From contig JAHBVY010000001.1 in NCBI GenBank assembly GCA_019637265.1, positions 496,001 through 560,000 of the forward strand: a stretch of DNA of 64,000 nucleotides. Reading direction: 5' to 3'. Below are positions 25,989 through 34,923 of the stretch, one piece after another. The position numbers and the translations under genes were made by a program. How positions within the stretch are numbered: the first letter of the stretch is position 1; each line of letters begins with the position of its first letter. The notes below the pieces were generated by a model. The model saw only the letters and a program-made list of their open reading frames with translations, made no database searches and had not been told where the DNA came from. This DNA is from Polyangiaceae bacterium (GTDB lineage: Bacteria > Myxococcota_A > Polyangia > Polyangiales > Polyangiaceae).

Positions 25989-26935
25989 AATCATCAGGTG
26001 AGCTGTCAGGAGCGGGCGCGCCTGAAGGCGCTGCGGGGGGCGCTTCAGCGAGCTCGAGCGAGCCGTCACGCAGCTCGTCAGGTGAGCTATCAGGGCGCGG
26101 GGCGCCGCGGCGGTCGGCGCCGCTCGGGGTGTTCGACTCGGGGCTCGGGGGGCTCACGGTGGTGCGCGCGCTGGGCGAGCTGCTCCCAGCGGAGGACATC
26201 GTGTACTTGGGGGACACGGCGCGGGTCCCTTACGGCACGCGCTCGGCGGAGACGGTGGTGCGCTACGCGCGGGGCTGCGCCGCGCTGCTCCTCGAGCACG
26301 AGGTGAAGGCGCTGGTGATCGCCTGCAACACCGTGAGCGCGGTGGCGGTGGAGCTGCTGCGCGCGGAGCTGGACCTGCCGGTGCTCGGCGTGGTGGAGCC
26401 GGGCGCGGAGGCCGCGGTGCGCGCGGCGGAGGCGACCGGCGCGCGTCGCATCGGGGTGCTCGGCACGGCGGGGACGGTGCGCTCGGGCGCCTACCCGCGC
26501 GCGGTGGGGCGGCTCTCGACGCGCTTCGAGGTGGTGGCGCAGCCGGCGCCGCTGCTCGTCCCCTTGGTGGAGGAAGGTTGGCTCGAGGGGGACGTGCCGC
26601 GGCTCGCGGTGGAGCGCTACTTGGCGCCGCTGATCGAGGCGGAGGTGGGCGCCATCGTGCTCGGCTGCACCCACTACCCGCTGCTCCGTCCCTTGATCGA
26701 GCGCGCCGCGGAGGCCCTCGCGGGGCGCCCGATCCCGGTGGTGGACAGCGCGGAGGCGACCGCGCGTCAGACCGAGGCGCTGCTCCAGGAGCGCGGCTTG
26801 GGGCAGGAGCCGGGGCACCTGGGCGGGCTCCAGGTGCTGGTGAGCGACGCGCCCGCGAGCTTCGCCACCTCGGCGGAGCGCTTCCTGGGCTACCCGGTGC
26901 GCGAGCTACGTCAGGTGGACGTGGTGCTCGGGTGA
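25985..26935 (+). CDS. murI: glutamate racemase with a low-complexity N-terminal extension
   Basis: Interconverts L- and D-glutamate for peptidoglycan. The core begins at about residue 46 with LGVFDSGLGGLTVVRAL (catalytic Asp), followed by VYLGDTARVPYG, VIACNTVSAVAVE (first catalytic Cys) and IVLGCTHYPLL (second Cys-His). The ~45 residues before it are Ser/Gly/Ala-rich and repeat SSGELSG-x-GAP twice, encoded by two copies of TCAGGTGAGCT-[GA]-TCAGG. That extension is absent from ordinary MurI (~265 residues). I keep the GTG at 25985 because it overlaps the hom stop codon, which suggests translational coupling. No better start lies close to the core, but initiation nearer position 26100 cannot be excluded. 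Confidence 0.9.
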   Translation: MKSSGELSGAGAPEGAAGGASASSSEPSRSSSGELSGRGAPRRSAPLGVFDSGLGGLTVVRALGELLPAEDIVYLGDTARVPYGTRSAETVVRYARGCAALLLEHEVKALVIACNTVSAVAVELLRAELDLPVLGVVEPGAEAAVRAAEATGARRIGVLGTAGTVRSGAYPRAVGRLSTRFEVVAQPAPLLVPLVEEGWLEGDVPRLAVERYLAPLIEAEVGAIVLGCTHYPLLRPLIERAAEALAGRPIPVVDSAEATARQTEALLQERGLGQEPGHLGGLQVLVSDAPASFATSAERFLGYPVRELRQVDVVLG

Positions 26936-26978
26936 GGCGCCGTTCAGGCTGGTCAGCTGTCTGATTCGAGCACGACGA

Positions 26979-26997
26979 ACGGTGAGCCGTTCACCGT
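26979..26997. terminator. hairpin between convergent murI and pyrB
   Basis: Perfect 7-bp stem ACGGTGA / TCACCGT with a 5-base loop, centred between the two convergent stop codons. No T-run on either strand, so it would be a Rho-assisted or weak bidirectional terminator. Confidence 0.45.
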
Positions 26998-27002
26998 GTT
27001 AG

Positions 27003-27938
27003 TCAGCTGAGCGCCGTATCGGCCGAGGCGGCGCGGGCGAGCACGGCCATGCGCACCGCGACGCCGGCCTCCACCTGATCCAGGATCGCGGCCTGCGGGC
27101 TCTCGGCGACCTCGTCGCTGATCTCCACGCCGCGGTTCATCGGCCCCGGGTGCATCACCAAGGCGCCGGGGCGCGCGAGCTCGAGGCGCGCGAGGCTCAG
27201 CCCCCAGATCTTCGCGTACTCACGCGCGCTGGGGATCAGCGCGCTGCCGAGCCGCTCTTGCTGGATGCGCAGCATCATCACCACGTCGGCCCCCTCGAGC
27301 GCCGGCTCCAGGCGGTCGCTGATCGGCGCTCCCAGCGCCTCGGGCACGGCGGGCCACATCGTGCGCGGGGCGGCGAAGTGGACGCGCGCGCCGAGCATCG
27401 AGAGCAAGAGCGCGTTCGAGCGCGCCACGCGGCTGTGCTGGATGTCGCCGCAGATAGCCACCCGGCGCCCGCTGAGGCTCCCCAGGTGCCGCCGCATGGT
27501 GAAGGCGTCGAGCAGCGCCTGGGTGGGGTGCTCGTGCATGCCGTCACCCGCGTTGACCACCGCCGCGCGGCTCCTCCGCGCGATGGTGTGCGCGGCGCCC
27601 GAGGCGCCGTGACGCAGCACCACCACGTCGGGCTGCATCGCGTTCAGGGTGGCGACGGTGTCGCGCAGCGTCTCCCCCTTGGTGGTGCTGGAGCTCTGGG
27701 CCGAGATGTTCACCACGTCGGCGCTCAGGCGCTTGCCGGCCAGCTCGAAGGAGGTGCGCGTGCGGGTGGAGGCCTCGAAGAACAGGTTCAGCACGGTGCG
27801 GCCGCGCAGATCGGGCGCCTTCTTGACCGGTTGCCGGCTCAGCTCGAAGAAGTGAGCTGCGCTGTCTAGCAAGGCGAGCGCCTCAGCCTGGCTGAGGTCG
27901 GCGATGGAGACGAGGTGCTTGGGTGCGCCTGGGGTCAT
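27003..27938 (-). CDS. pyrB: aspartate carbamoyltransferase catalytic subunit
   Basis: First committed step of pyrimidine synthesis: carbamoyl phosphate + aspartate to carbamoyl aspartate. 311 residues, normal length. Landmarks are FFEASTRTRTSFE (carbamoyl-phosphate loop STRTR), SSSTTKGETLRDT, LRHGASGAAH, NAGDGMHEHPTQALLDAFT, GDIQHSRVARSN and MHPGPMNRGVEI. No pyrI, pyrC or pyrR neighbour appears in the window; catalytic trimers that associate with PyrC are common in such organisms. It is convergent with murI. Confidence 0.96.
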   Translation of the reverse strand: MTPGAPKHLVSIADLSQAEALALLDSAAHFFELSRQPVKKAPDLRGRTVLNLFFEASTRTRTSFELAGKRLSADVVNISAQSSSTTKGETLRDTVATLNAMQPDVVVLRHGASGAAHTIARRSRAAVVNAGDGMHEHPTQALLDAFTMRRHLGSLSGRRVAICGDIQHSRVARSNALLLSMLGARVHFAAPRTMWPAVPEALGAPISDRLEPALEGADVVMMLRIQQERLGSALIPSAREYAKIWGLSLARLELARPGALVMHPGPMNRGVEISDEVAESPQAAILDQVEAGVAVRMAVLARAASADTALS

Positions 27939-28007
27939 GGAGGTCCTCGGCTGATGCGCAGAGTGTTGCGCCGTTCGGTCGGTGGTGCTTGGGCGCTAGC
28001 TTGGCTG

Positions 28008-28826
28008 TCAGTTCAGCCAACGCCCGTCAGGGCCGCGGCCACCCTCGCCGTTCGGCTTGTCTTTGCCTTTGCCGCCTTCGATCACCCGCAGCCCGCCGCG
28101 CTCGCGGCGCTGCGCCGCCTCCTTCTGCGCGTGGGCGTCGAGGCGCCTTAGCTTCAGCTTGAGCCACGCGCGGCGGAGCGGGGATGGAGTGCCACCGCCG
28201 AGCAGCCAACCCGCCAAGAGCCCTCCGAACGGTGAGAGCAAGCCCTCCGCCGCCTGAGACACCCACAGCACCCGGAGCACGCTCATGGCGATCACGAACA
28301 CCAAGAGCCCGGTGGCCGACACCGGCAGCACGAAGAACAGCCTTACTGTCTGTCCCTTGAAGCTGAGCGCCCAAGCGACGGCGATCGCCTCGACCACCGG
28401 GAAGGCGCCGTACCAGTAGGCGGGCACCAGGCGCGAGGCGAGCGACTCCGGGAGCACCCAGTCCAGGACGAGCTGGGTGGCGTAGGCGATGACCCCGGAG
28501 AAGAACAGGAAGCGCATGAAGCGCCGCGGGCCCCAGCTGGACTCCAGCGCGGGGCCGAGGAAGAACAAGCCGAGCAGCGCGAACAGCAGGTGGGTGACGG
28601 AGCCCTCAGGCTCGTGCATCCAGGGCGCGGTGAACAGCCGCCACACCTGCCCCTTCGAGATCAGCTCGGTGCTGCCGCAGAGCAGGTTGAACAGCTCGCG
28701 GCTCGCGCCCCCGAAGTTGATGGCCACCGCGAAGGCGACGTTCACCGCCAGCAGCGTGATCAGCAGGCGCCGCAGCCACACGCCGGGCTTGGGGAGCCCT
28801 CCTCCGGCTTGCCCCGCCTGGTTCAC
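28008..28826 (-). CDS. rhomboid-fold membrane protein lacking the catalytic pair
   Basis: 272 residues, about six transmembrane helices, with a basic, Gly-rich cytosolic tail. The first half follows rhomboid architecture: LFTAPWMHEPEGSVTHLLFALLGLFFLGPALESSWGPRRFMRFLFFSG, with the WR-like loop and the HxxxN-like region. Where a rhomboid protease has GxSG in helix 4, this has WYGAFPVVEA. Where it has the catalytic His in helix 6 (AHxGG), this has SPFGGLLAGWLLGG. Both active-site residues are therefore absent, and I call it a pseudo-rhomboid. It starts at a GTG overlapping the TGA of the upstream Gly-tailed lipoprotein gene (GTGA), so the two are probably co-translated. Confidence 0.75.
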   Translation of the reverse strand: MNQAGQAGGGLPKPGVWLRRLLITLLAVNVAFAVAINFGGASRELFNLLCGSTELISKGQVWRLFTAPWMHEPEGSVTHLLFALLGLFFLGPALESSWGPRRFMRFLFFSGVIAYATQLVLDWVLPESLASRLVPAYWYGAFPVVEAIAVAWALSFKGQTVRLFFVLPVSATGLLVFVIAMSVLRVLWVSQAAEGLLSPFGGLLAGWLLGGGTPSPLRRAWLKLKLRRLDAHAQKEAAQRRERGGLRVIEGGKGKDKPNGEGGRGPDGRWLN

Positions 28827-29929
28827 CCCGCGGTGCCCCCGGCGCCCGCGGTGCCCCCAGTGCCCGAAGCGCCTCCCGCGCCCGCCGAACCCGCCGCGCC
28901 GCCCGTGCCCGCGGCACCGCCCACGCCTCCGGCACCGGCGGCGCCGCCCGTACCGGCGACGCCTCCCGCGCCCGCCGTGCCGCCCGTGCCACCCACGCCT
29001 GCGGTGCCGCCCGTGCCCGCCGCGCCTGCGGCGCCGCTGGTCCCGCCGGTCCCTCCGGCGCCTGCCGCGCCACTGGTACCCCCGGTGCCTCCGGTGCCGC
29101 CAGCCCCACCCGCGGTGAGCGGCGCGCAGCTCGCCGGCAAGATGAGCTTGTCAGCCGTCACGCCGCTGCACTCGGTGTGGTAGCGGACGTCCCCTTCGGG
29201 GCCGAGGGCATGCAGCGTCAGCTCATGACGCACGCCGGGGCTGAGCTCGGTGAGCGCCAGCGTGCGCGCGCCGCACGTCGCTTCGGCGGCGCGCGAGTCG
29301 CCGGTCAGCGACAGGCGAAAGCGCGCGATCGCGGCCTCGTCAGGCACCTCCCCGGCGCACACCAGCCCGCCTTGCAGCGCCTCCAAGCTCACCTGGAGGC
29401 CAGTGGGGGGCGTCTCCGTCCGTTGGTCGATGAGCGGACCGCAGGGTTGCACGAACACGGTGCGTGAGCCGACGCTGATCGCCGGCCGCGCGCCGGGCGC
29501 CACCTGCGGGTCGCCACAGCGCGTGCTCCAGCTGGGGCTCACCGGCTGACCCCGGGAGCTCAGCATCACGGGGGAGCCCGACGCGAGCGGCGTCACGTCG
29601 GCGCTGTCGTAGACGTCCACCTGCGCCGTGTAGCGGCGGCCCGGGGTCACGTAGCCGAAGGTCACCTGGTGGTTGCAGTCGCTCGGCGGTGAGCTGGGGT
29701 GCGTGAACGGGGCGCTCGCGTCCTCGCCGGGCACGGCCTCCGCGGTGAGCGTGACCACGTAGCGGCGCGGCGCGCCCGGCGCGTCGATGCAGGGCAGGGT
29801 GCCCAGGAAGTCGGCAGGGTCGACCCCAACCAAGGTCGGGGAGCTGGTCACCGCCACGGCGTTGCCGCTGTCGAAGCAGCCCGTCAGGGGCACTGCCAAC
29901 AGCAGGGCGGCGATCGAGGTCGTGCGCAT
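28823..29929 (-). CDS. lipoprotein with long C-terminal Gly/Thr/Ala-rich repeat tail
   Basis: 368 residues. MRTTSIAALLLAVPLTGC is a lipoprotein signal peptide with the lipobox Cys at 18. Residues ~30-270 form an extracellular region with several Cys (DCNHQVTFG, STRCGDPQV, VQPCGPLID, GLVCAGEV, EATCGARTL) and beta-sandwich-like stretches such as RRYVVTLTAEAVPG and RHELTLHALG. The last ~95 residues are built from GTGG, GAAGAGG and GTSGAAG units. The same tail style recurs at 30012 and 56314. The tail may pass through or bind envelope polymers; nothing is known to me. The stop codon overlaps the start of the pseudo-rhomboid gene. Confidence 0.8.
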   Translation of the reverse strand: MRTTSIAALLLAVPLTGCFDSGNAVAVTSSPTLVGVDPADFLGTLPCIDAPGAPRRYVVTLTAEAVPGEDASAPFTHPSSPPSDCNHQVTFGYVTPGRRYTAQVDVYDSADVTPLASGSPVMLSSRGQPVSPSWSTRCGDPQVAPGARPAISVGSRTVFVQPCGPLIDQRTETPPTGLQVSLEALQGGLVCAGEVPDEAAIARFRLSLTGDSRAAEATCGARTLALTELSPGVRHELTLHALGPEGDVRYHTECSGVTADKLILPASCAPLTAGGAGGTGGTGGTSGAAGAGGTGGTSGAAGAAGTGGTAGVGGTGGTAGAGGVAGTGGAAGAGGVGGAAGTGGAAGSAGAGGASGTGGTAGAGGTAG

Positions 29930-30011
29930 CAGGCCGCGGTCTTACAGCGCTTCGGCGCCGCGCACCACCGCTCAGCGAGGGCAGGGGGTTTGGCGAGCCG
30001 CCGTGAGCGGC

Positions 30012-30548
30012 TCAGCCGGCGCCTGCGGCGCCGCCAGTCCCTGCGGTGCCGCTCGTGCCCGCGGTGCCACTGCCGCCCGTGCCCGCCGTCCCCCCACTGC
30101 CACCGTTGCCGCCGCTGGCGCCAGCGCCCGCGTCGGGGAGCTCGTCAGGCACCAGGAAGCGGCAGCTCGAGGTCTGCTGCGGCTCCTGGACCACGTCGCA
30201 CACGTGGGTGATCTGGGCGCCTAACCGCACGCCTTGGAGCCCCTCGCAGGCCGAGGGTTGCTCCACGCCGCGCTCGGCGCAGCTGGCGGCGGCGTTGAGC
30301 GTCGCCTGGCAGGCCTTCACCTGGGAGGTGCGCGGATCATCCTCCACGCCCAGCCCATGCAGGCAGTGGTCGCGATAGAAGCGCTTGCAGGCGTCCACGT
30401 CGTCGATCAGGCCACAGCGCCCGGCGGCCTCGCAGCGGGTGCTCTCGATCTCGCGGCAGGTCTCGACGCCGACCGCGTCGGTGCTGCAGCCCATCGCCGC
30501 GAAGAGCCCCGTGAGGACGAGCGCCTGGAGCTTGCTCGCGCTTGCCAC
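30012..30548 (-). CDS. small Cys-rich lipoprotein with Gly-rich tail
   Basis: 178 residues if started at the GTG at 30548 (VASASKLQALVLTGLFAAMGC, a lipoprotein signal ending in a lipobox). An ATG at 30635 would add a 29-residue Arg-rich extension unlike a signal peptide. The middle ~115 residues carry eight regularly spaced Cys (ETCREIESTRCEAAGRCG, DACKRFYRDHC, KACQATLN, SCAERG, SACEGLQG, HVCDVV, SSCRFLV). The pattern is very similar to the lipoprotein at 56314, so the two look like distant paralogues. The tail is GASGGNGGSGGTAGTGG-type repeats. The function is unknown; disulfide-stabilised and surface-exposed is the likely picture. Confidence 0.72.
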   Translation of the reverse strand: MASASKLQALVLTGLFAAMGCSTDAVGVETCREIESTRCEAAGRCGLIDDVDACKRFYRDHCLHGLGVEDDPRTSQVKACQATLNAAASCAERGVEQPSACEGLQGVRLGAQITHVCDVVQEPQQTSSCRFLVPDELPDAGAGASGGNGGSGGTAGTGGSGTAGTSGTAGTGGAAGAG

Positions 30549-30837
30549 GGCGGGCGCCCGCCTGACCGCGCGGCGCTCGCCGCGCGCGCTTCCTGATGCT
30601 CGCTGTCTCGTGCGCGGCGTGGGCTGGTCGAGCATGGCCGGCGCCTATCATGGGGTGCTCGGTCGCGGCGAGTTTTCGGCGGCACCGTGGCGGCGGCGGT
30701 GCGAGTGTCGAAGTCGTTTAGGCAGTGGGCGCTTCGGGCGCGGACCTCGAGGAGCCGTGGTGTCGGTTCGAAGCCCTGAGGAAACTTTGGCGAGGGGGTT
30801 TGAAGCGCGACCCGATCCGGCGCTACCGTGAGCGCCG

Positions 30838-31698
30838 ATGACGCTCGCTGCGATGGTCCTGTGCGCTGGCTTCGGCACCCGGCTGCGTCCGCTCACGGAG
30901 GAGCGCCCGAAGCCGCTGGTGCCGCTGGGGGACCACCCGCTGCTCGCGCACGTCACGCGCCGCTTGGCCCAGGCGGGCGTCACGGAGCTCAAGCTGAACG
31001 TGCACCATTTGAAAGAAGAATTTGATAATCTAATCAATGAGTTAGAGATCAGACCTCAAGTGATACATGAGCCTGAGATCCGGGGCACGGCGGGCGGCGT
31101 CGCGGGCGCTGGCTTCGGGGCGCGTCCGGTGCTGGTGTGGAACGGCGACATCTGGTGCGATCCGCCGCTGGCGGAGCTGTGCGCCAGCACCGCGCCCATC
31201 ACCTTGCTGTGCGCGCCGCGCGCGGTGGGGGAAGGCTCGGTCGGGGTGGGGCGCTCGAAACAGGTGGTGCGCTTGCGCGGTGAGCGCTTCGGGGAAGAGG
31301 TGATGGGCGCGGATTTCGTCGGGATTTCAAGGCTCTCGGCGGAGGTGGTGCAGGCGCTCCCTGAGCAGGGGTGCTTGATCGGGGACGTCGCGCTGCCGCG
31401 GCTCCGCGGGGGTCAGCCGGTGATGACGCTGCCGTTCACCGGGGAGTGGAGCGATCTCGGGACCTTGGGGAGCTACTTGGAAGTGAATTCGAGGTGGCTC
31501 GGGGAGCGCCCGAGCTGGGTGGGGGAAGGCGCGGTGATCGCGCCCGAGGTCACGTTGCTGAGGAGCGTGGTGGGGGCGGGCGCTCGGGTGCTGGGCCATG
31601 GCGCGCTGGAGGGCTGCGTGGTGTGGCCGGGCGCGGTGGCGGAGGCGCCAGCGCGTGGCACCGTGTTCGGGCTCACGGTGCGGGCGAGCCTCGGGTGA
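30838..31698 (+). CDS. nucleotide-sugar pyrophosphorylase-like nucleotidyltransferase
   Basis: 286 residues. The signature CAGFGTRLRPLTEERPKPLVPLG opens the protein, WNGDIW provides the metal-site Asp, and the WSDLGTLGSYLEVN segment matches sugar-nucleotide enzymes of the GlmU/MurU/HddC type. The last ~60 residues (GEGAVIAPEVTLLRSVVGAGARVLGHGALEGCVVWPG) form a short left-handed beta-helix with hexapeptide repeats. The acceptor is probably a sugar-1-phosphate; identity unknown. Codons ~58-80 (31009-31077) are strikingly AT-rich compared with the rest (HHLKEEFDNLINELEIRPQV). It stands alone between unrelated genes. Confidence 0.82.
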   Translation: MTLAAMVLCAGFGTRLRPLTEERPKPLVPLGDHPLLAHVTRRLAQAGVTELKLNVHHLKEEFDNLINELEIRPQVIHEPEIRGTAGGVAGAGFGARPVLVWNGDIWCDPPLAELCASTAPITLLCAPRAVGEGSVGVGRSKQVVRLRGERFGEEVMGADFVGISRLSAEVVQALPEQGCLIGDVALPRLRGGQPVMTLPFTGEWSDLGTLGSYLEVNSRWLGERPSWVGEGAVIAPEVTLLRSVVGAGARVLGHGALEGCVVWPGAVAEAPARGTVFGLTVRASLG

Positions 31699-31756
31699 GC
31701 GCGTGGGCCCATGGTCAGTTGAGCTGATCGACGGCGCGGGCGTGCGGTGCGCTGGG

Positions 31757-31887
31757 GTGACTACCCGTCCAACCCGATCCCCTAGAACCTCTCGCTGCGC
31801 CTGATCGCCGAAACGTCAGCGGGTGCGCGGTGCTGAAGTAGGCCTGACCGTCGCTAGAACCCCTCGCCGCGCCTGACCGCTGAAACG
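31757..31887. repeat. two degenerate ~80-bp repeats in a convergent gap
   Basis: CCTAGAACCTCTCGCTGCGC followed by CTGATCGCCGAAACGTCAG recurs as GCTAGAACCCCTCGCCGCGC followed by CTGACCGCTGAAACGTCAG. The first is preceded by CCCGTCCAACCC, a partial match to the dispersed 19-mer. Confidence 0.7.
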
Positions 31888-33372
31888 TCAGAAGTGGATC
31901 TCCAGGTGCTCGTCGCCACCCAAGCGGGCTACCTGACCATTGGGGAGCGTGAGCAGCTGCGTGCCGCTGCGCTCGAGGCTCGCCACCGCCTCCCAGCTCG
32001 GGGGGGAGGTCGTCAGGTCGAGCCGGACGACTTGCTCGCCGGTCCCATCGCTCACGGCGATTCGCGCGAGGGTGGTGTCGCCCTCGTGACTGAGGAGCTG
32101 CAGTGGGCTCAGGGATAGCTCGTGCTCGTAGGGCTCGAGCGGGCAGGGCGTGGCGCAGCCGAGCTTCACCACCTGGGTGGGTGCTGGGGCGCCCTCGAGG
32201 GAGCCGCTCAGCCGCAGCAGCTTGGCGTGCTCGATTCGCATCAGCGTCGCGCCCTCCGTCGCGTCGGGCTCGAGCTCCAGGGCGCGGAAGGTCGTGGCCC
32301 CCGGCGCGAGCAGCTCGCCGCCCGGCGCTTCGGGGTGGCCGCCGTAGATCACCAGGCCATGGCTCGCGAAATAGCTCGCCGCGGCGCGTGTTCGTGGCGC
32401 GCCCAGGTGAAGGAAGCTGAGCTTTCCATCGGCGGCGATCTGCAGCACCACGTGGCTCCCCGCGCCGCGGGTGGCGCCCACCAGCCACCGGATACCTTCA
32501 GGTCCACTGACCAACTGGCCACCGCTCACGTCGCCGAAGCTGGCGCCGTCGGGCGCTCTCACGGTGCCCTGCGCCCCGGTTTGGAAGTCGAGGTAGCGCG
32601 CGCCCTCGGGCCCGATGAAGACGCCGATCCACCCGCCGATCACCACCACGTGATCGATCTGGCAGCTCACGCCGGGGCAGGGCAGCGCGAACGGCGGCGA
32701 CTGCTCCAGCAGCGCCAAGTCGTACAGGCGCCCTTCGGCGCTCTGCGCTTCGTGGTGCCCGAGGGTGGTGAGGATGTAGCGCTCGGCGACCACCGCGGCT
32801 TGCTCTGGGGCACTGTCCAGGGTGGCCGCGACCCCGAAGCGATCCGGTGGGCCCACCAGCAACGGGACGTGGTGCCCAGCCAAGCCCGCGGGATCGAGCC
32901 ACACGCTGCTGCCGCGGATCCCAGGGCCAGTCAGCTCGAACCGGCTCACCGGGCCGCGACCCAGGGCGAAGGAGGTGATGGGGCTGCCCCACTCGCCGAA
33001 CGCTCGGCGCTCGCCGCTGCGAGCGACGGTGTGGACCGTGACTCGGTCGAGCTCCCCGAAGTGCTCGGCCCAGCGCTCCGAGCCTGACACGGGGCGGAGC
33101 ACGATCTCACCCTCCTCGATCAGCTCTTCATTGCAGCTCAGGCTGAGGGCACCGACGGCGATGAGGGCGACCCTCGCGGCTCGCGATGCCGGTGTTGCTC
33201 GCTGCGCATCGCCGAGGGCCGCGCGTCGCGTCGCGTGCGGTTGGGAGCCGCGCCCGCCTGCGCCGTGCCGCCGCGAGACGACGCTCGATGGACGGGCTCC
33301 CGGGGCCGACGGGGCGTCTGACTGGTGAGCTGACGATTTGGGTCGCGCGGGCTCGGGCCCCCTGGGCTGCAT
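31888..33372 (-). CDS. lipoprotein with beta-propeller-like repeats
   Basis: 494 residues as drawn from the ATG at 33372. The lipobox lies late (VALIAVGALSLSC at ~67-79), so the real start may be further in, but no in-frame ATG or GTG sits closer. The mature part has repeated blade-like segments ending in Gly-Gly turns (VVVIGGWIGVFIG, SFGDVSGGQLVSGPEG, LVIYGGHPEAPGG, QVARLGGDEHLEIHF), resembling degenerate Kelch or WD-type propellers. It has four Cys. No enzyme motif is seen. It is divergent from the pabB-like gene. The function is unknown. Confidence 0.65.
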   Translation of the reverse strand: MQPRGPEPARPKSSAHQSDAPSAPGARPSSVVSRRHGAGGRGSQPHATRRAALGDAQRATPASRAARVALIAVGALSLSCNEELIEEGEIVLRPVSGSERWAEHFGELDRVTVHTVARSGERRAFGEWGSPITSFALGRGPVSRFELTGPGIRGSSVWLDPAGLAGHHVPLLVGPPDRFGVAATLDSAPEQAAVVAERYILTTLGHHEAQSAEGRLYDLALLEQSPPFALPCPGVSCQIDHVVVIGGWIGVFIGPEGARYLDFQTGAQGTVRAPDGASFGDVSGGQLVSGPEGIRWLVGATRGAGSHVVLQIAADGKLSFLHLGAPRTRAAASYFASHGLVIYGGHPEAPGGELLAPGATTFRALELEPDATEGATLMRIEHAKLLRLSGSLEGAPAPTQVVKLGCATPCPLEPYEHELSLSPLQLLSHEGDTTLARIAVSDGTGEQVVRLDLTTSPPSWEAVASLERSGTQLLTLPNGQVARLGGDEHLEIHF

Positions 33373-33490
33373 GGGGCGAAATCTAGACCGTCGCCGGAGC
33401 CGCGGCCACGCGCGCTCGTCAGGCGCGCGTCGTGGGACGGCGAGCGTGGATTTTCAGCGGAGCCTCGTGGCAGGGTGCGCCCGCTTCACC

Positions 33491-34801
33491 ATGCGACCGC
33501 TGCCTCCGCCCGGCGCTCCCTTGTTCGTGCGACGCCTCGCGGTGCCCCCCGAGCTGCCACGGCTGCTGGCCGCGTTCGAAGGGGCGCCGCTGCCGCAGGT
33601 GCTGTGGAGCGCCGACGGGAGCGGTCCGAGCTACCTGATGGCCGAGCCCATCGCGGAGGCCTCGGAGCTCGACCCGGAGCCAGCGCTCCCGCTCGGCTCG
33701 CCGCTCCGCGAGCACGCTGAAGTGCCACGTTGGGTCGGTGTGCTGCCGTACGAGGCTTGCCGCGCTCTGGAGCGATCCTCGGACGCCGCCGACCTCCGCG
33801 AGCCCCCTTGGCTCACTCGGGTGCGCTGGTATCGCTACGGGGCGGTGGCGCGCGTCTTCGGCGACGAGGTGACGCTGATCGGCGATCACGAGCCGTCCCT
33901 CGAACGATTGTCATCAAGACTGATTGACGGCGCCCGCTCCAGCTCGAGGCCCTGGGGGAGCGCCGCGCGGGTGACGCGCGTACCGGATCCAGCGGACGAC
34001 CCTGCGGCGCACCGCGCGCGCATCGAGCGCGCGCTGACCCACATCGCCGCGGGTGACATCTACCAGGTGAACCTGGCGCGCCGCTTCAGCTACATCAGGG
34101 CGGGAGGTCACCTCGCGCTGCTCGCCGCCGCCGCGGCGCATGGGGTGGCGCCCTACGCCGCGGCGTTGACGCTGGGTGAGCGCCAGGTGGTGAGCCTGAG
34201 CCCGGAGCTGTTCCTGAGCCTCGAACCGGGCGGTGAGCTGACCACCATCCCGATCAAGGGCACCCGCCCGCGAGGTCACGACGCGGCGGCTGATCTGGCG
34301 CTCCAGCGTGAGCTGGATCAGGACCCCAAGGAGCGCGCCGAGCTCGCCATGATCCTCGACGTGGAGCGCAACGACCTGGGTCGCGTCGCGGTGACGGGCA
34401 GCGTGCAGCTCGCGGATCCGCCGTACATCGCCACCCACCCCACGCTCCATCACCGCCAGGCGCGCCTCACGGCGACGCTGCGCCCCGAGCTGGGTCGCGC
34501 GGCGCTGCTCCGCGCCATGTTGCCGAGCGGCAGCGTGACCGGCGCGCCCAAGGTGCGCGCGATGGAGCTCATCGCGCGGCTCGAGCCGGTGCGGCGCGGC
34601 CTCTACACGGGCGCCTACGGCCACGTCAGTCACGACGGTGGGCTGACGTTGGCGATGGCGATCCGCACCCTGTGCCTCACGGGGGAGCTCGGGCGCTACC
34701 ACGTGGGGGGCGGCATCGTCGCCGACAGCGACCCCGAGCGCGAGCTGGAGGAGACCGAGTGGAAGGCGCTGGCGTGGACCCGCCTGGCGTCTACTGCGTG
34801 A
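33491..34801 (+). CDS. pabB: chorismate-utilising enzyme, aminodeoxychorismate synthase component I type
   Basis: 436 residues from the ATG at 33491 (MRPLPPPGAPLFVRRL). It converts chorismate to 4-amino-4-deoxychorismate with ammonia from PabA, towards folate. Family landmarks are AAGDIYQVNLARRF, SPELFLSLE, TTIPIKGTRPRG (the PIKGT Lys typical of PabB), ILDVERNDLGR, LPSGSVTGAPK and YTGAYGHVS ending GGGIVADSDPERELEETEWKA. The N-terminal half is short and divergent. PIKGT favours PabB over TrpE. No pabA or pabC is adjacent; neither should be assumed missing from the genome. Confidence 0.9.
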   Translation: MRPLPPPGAPLFVRRLAVPPELPRLLAAFEGAPLPQVLWSADGSGPSYLMAEPIAEASELDPEPALPLGSPLREHAEVPRWVGVLPYEACRALERSSDAADLREPPWLTRVRWYRYGAVARVFGDEVTLIGDHEPSLERLSSRLIDGARSSSRPWGSAARVTRVPDPADDPAAHRARIERALTHIAAGDIYQVNLARRFSYIRAGGHLALLAAAAAHGVAPYAAALTLGERQVVSLSPELFLSLEPGGELTTIPIKGTRPRGHDAAADLALQRELDQDPKERAELAMILDVERNDLGRVAVTGSVQLADPPYIATHPTLHHRQARLTATLRPELGRAALLRAMLPSGSVTGAPKVRAMELIARLEPVRRGLYTGAYGHVSHDGGLTLAMAIRTLCLTGELGRYHVGGGIVADSDPERELEETEWKALAWTRLASTA

Positions 34802-34923
34802 GGTAGACTGCCTCGAGGAGCGCCGAAAGTTGTCCGCGGCGAGGCGAGGCGACTACAAGTCACCCTCGCGGCGTTCGGCGCTCGCGGCGCCCTTCGCCCC
34901 TGTCCCCTTCGTTACGGAGCCTC

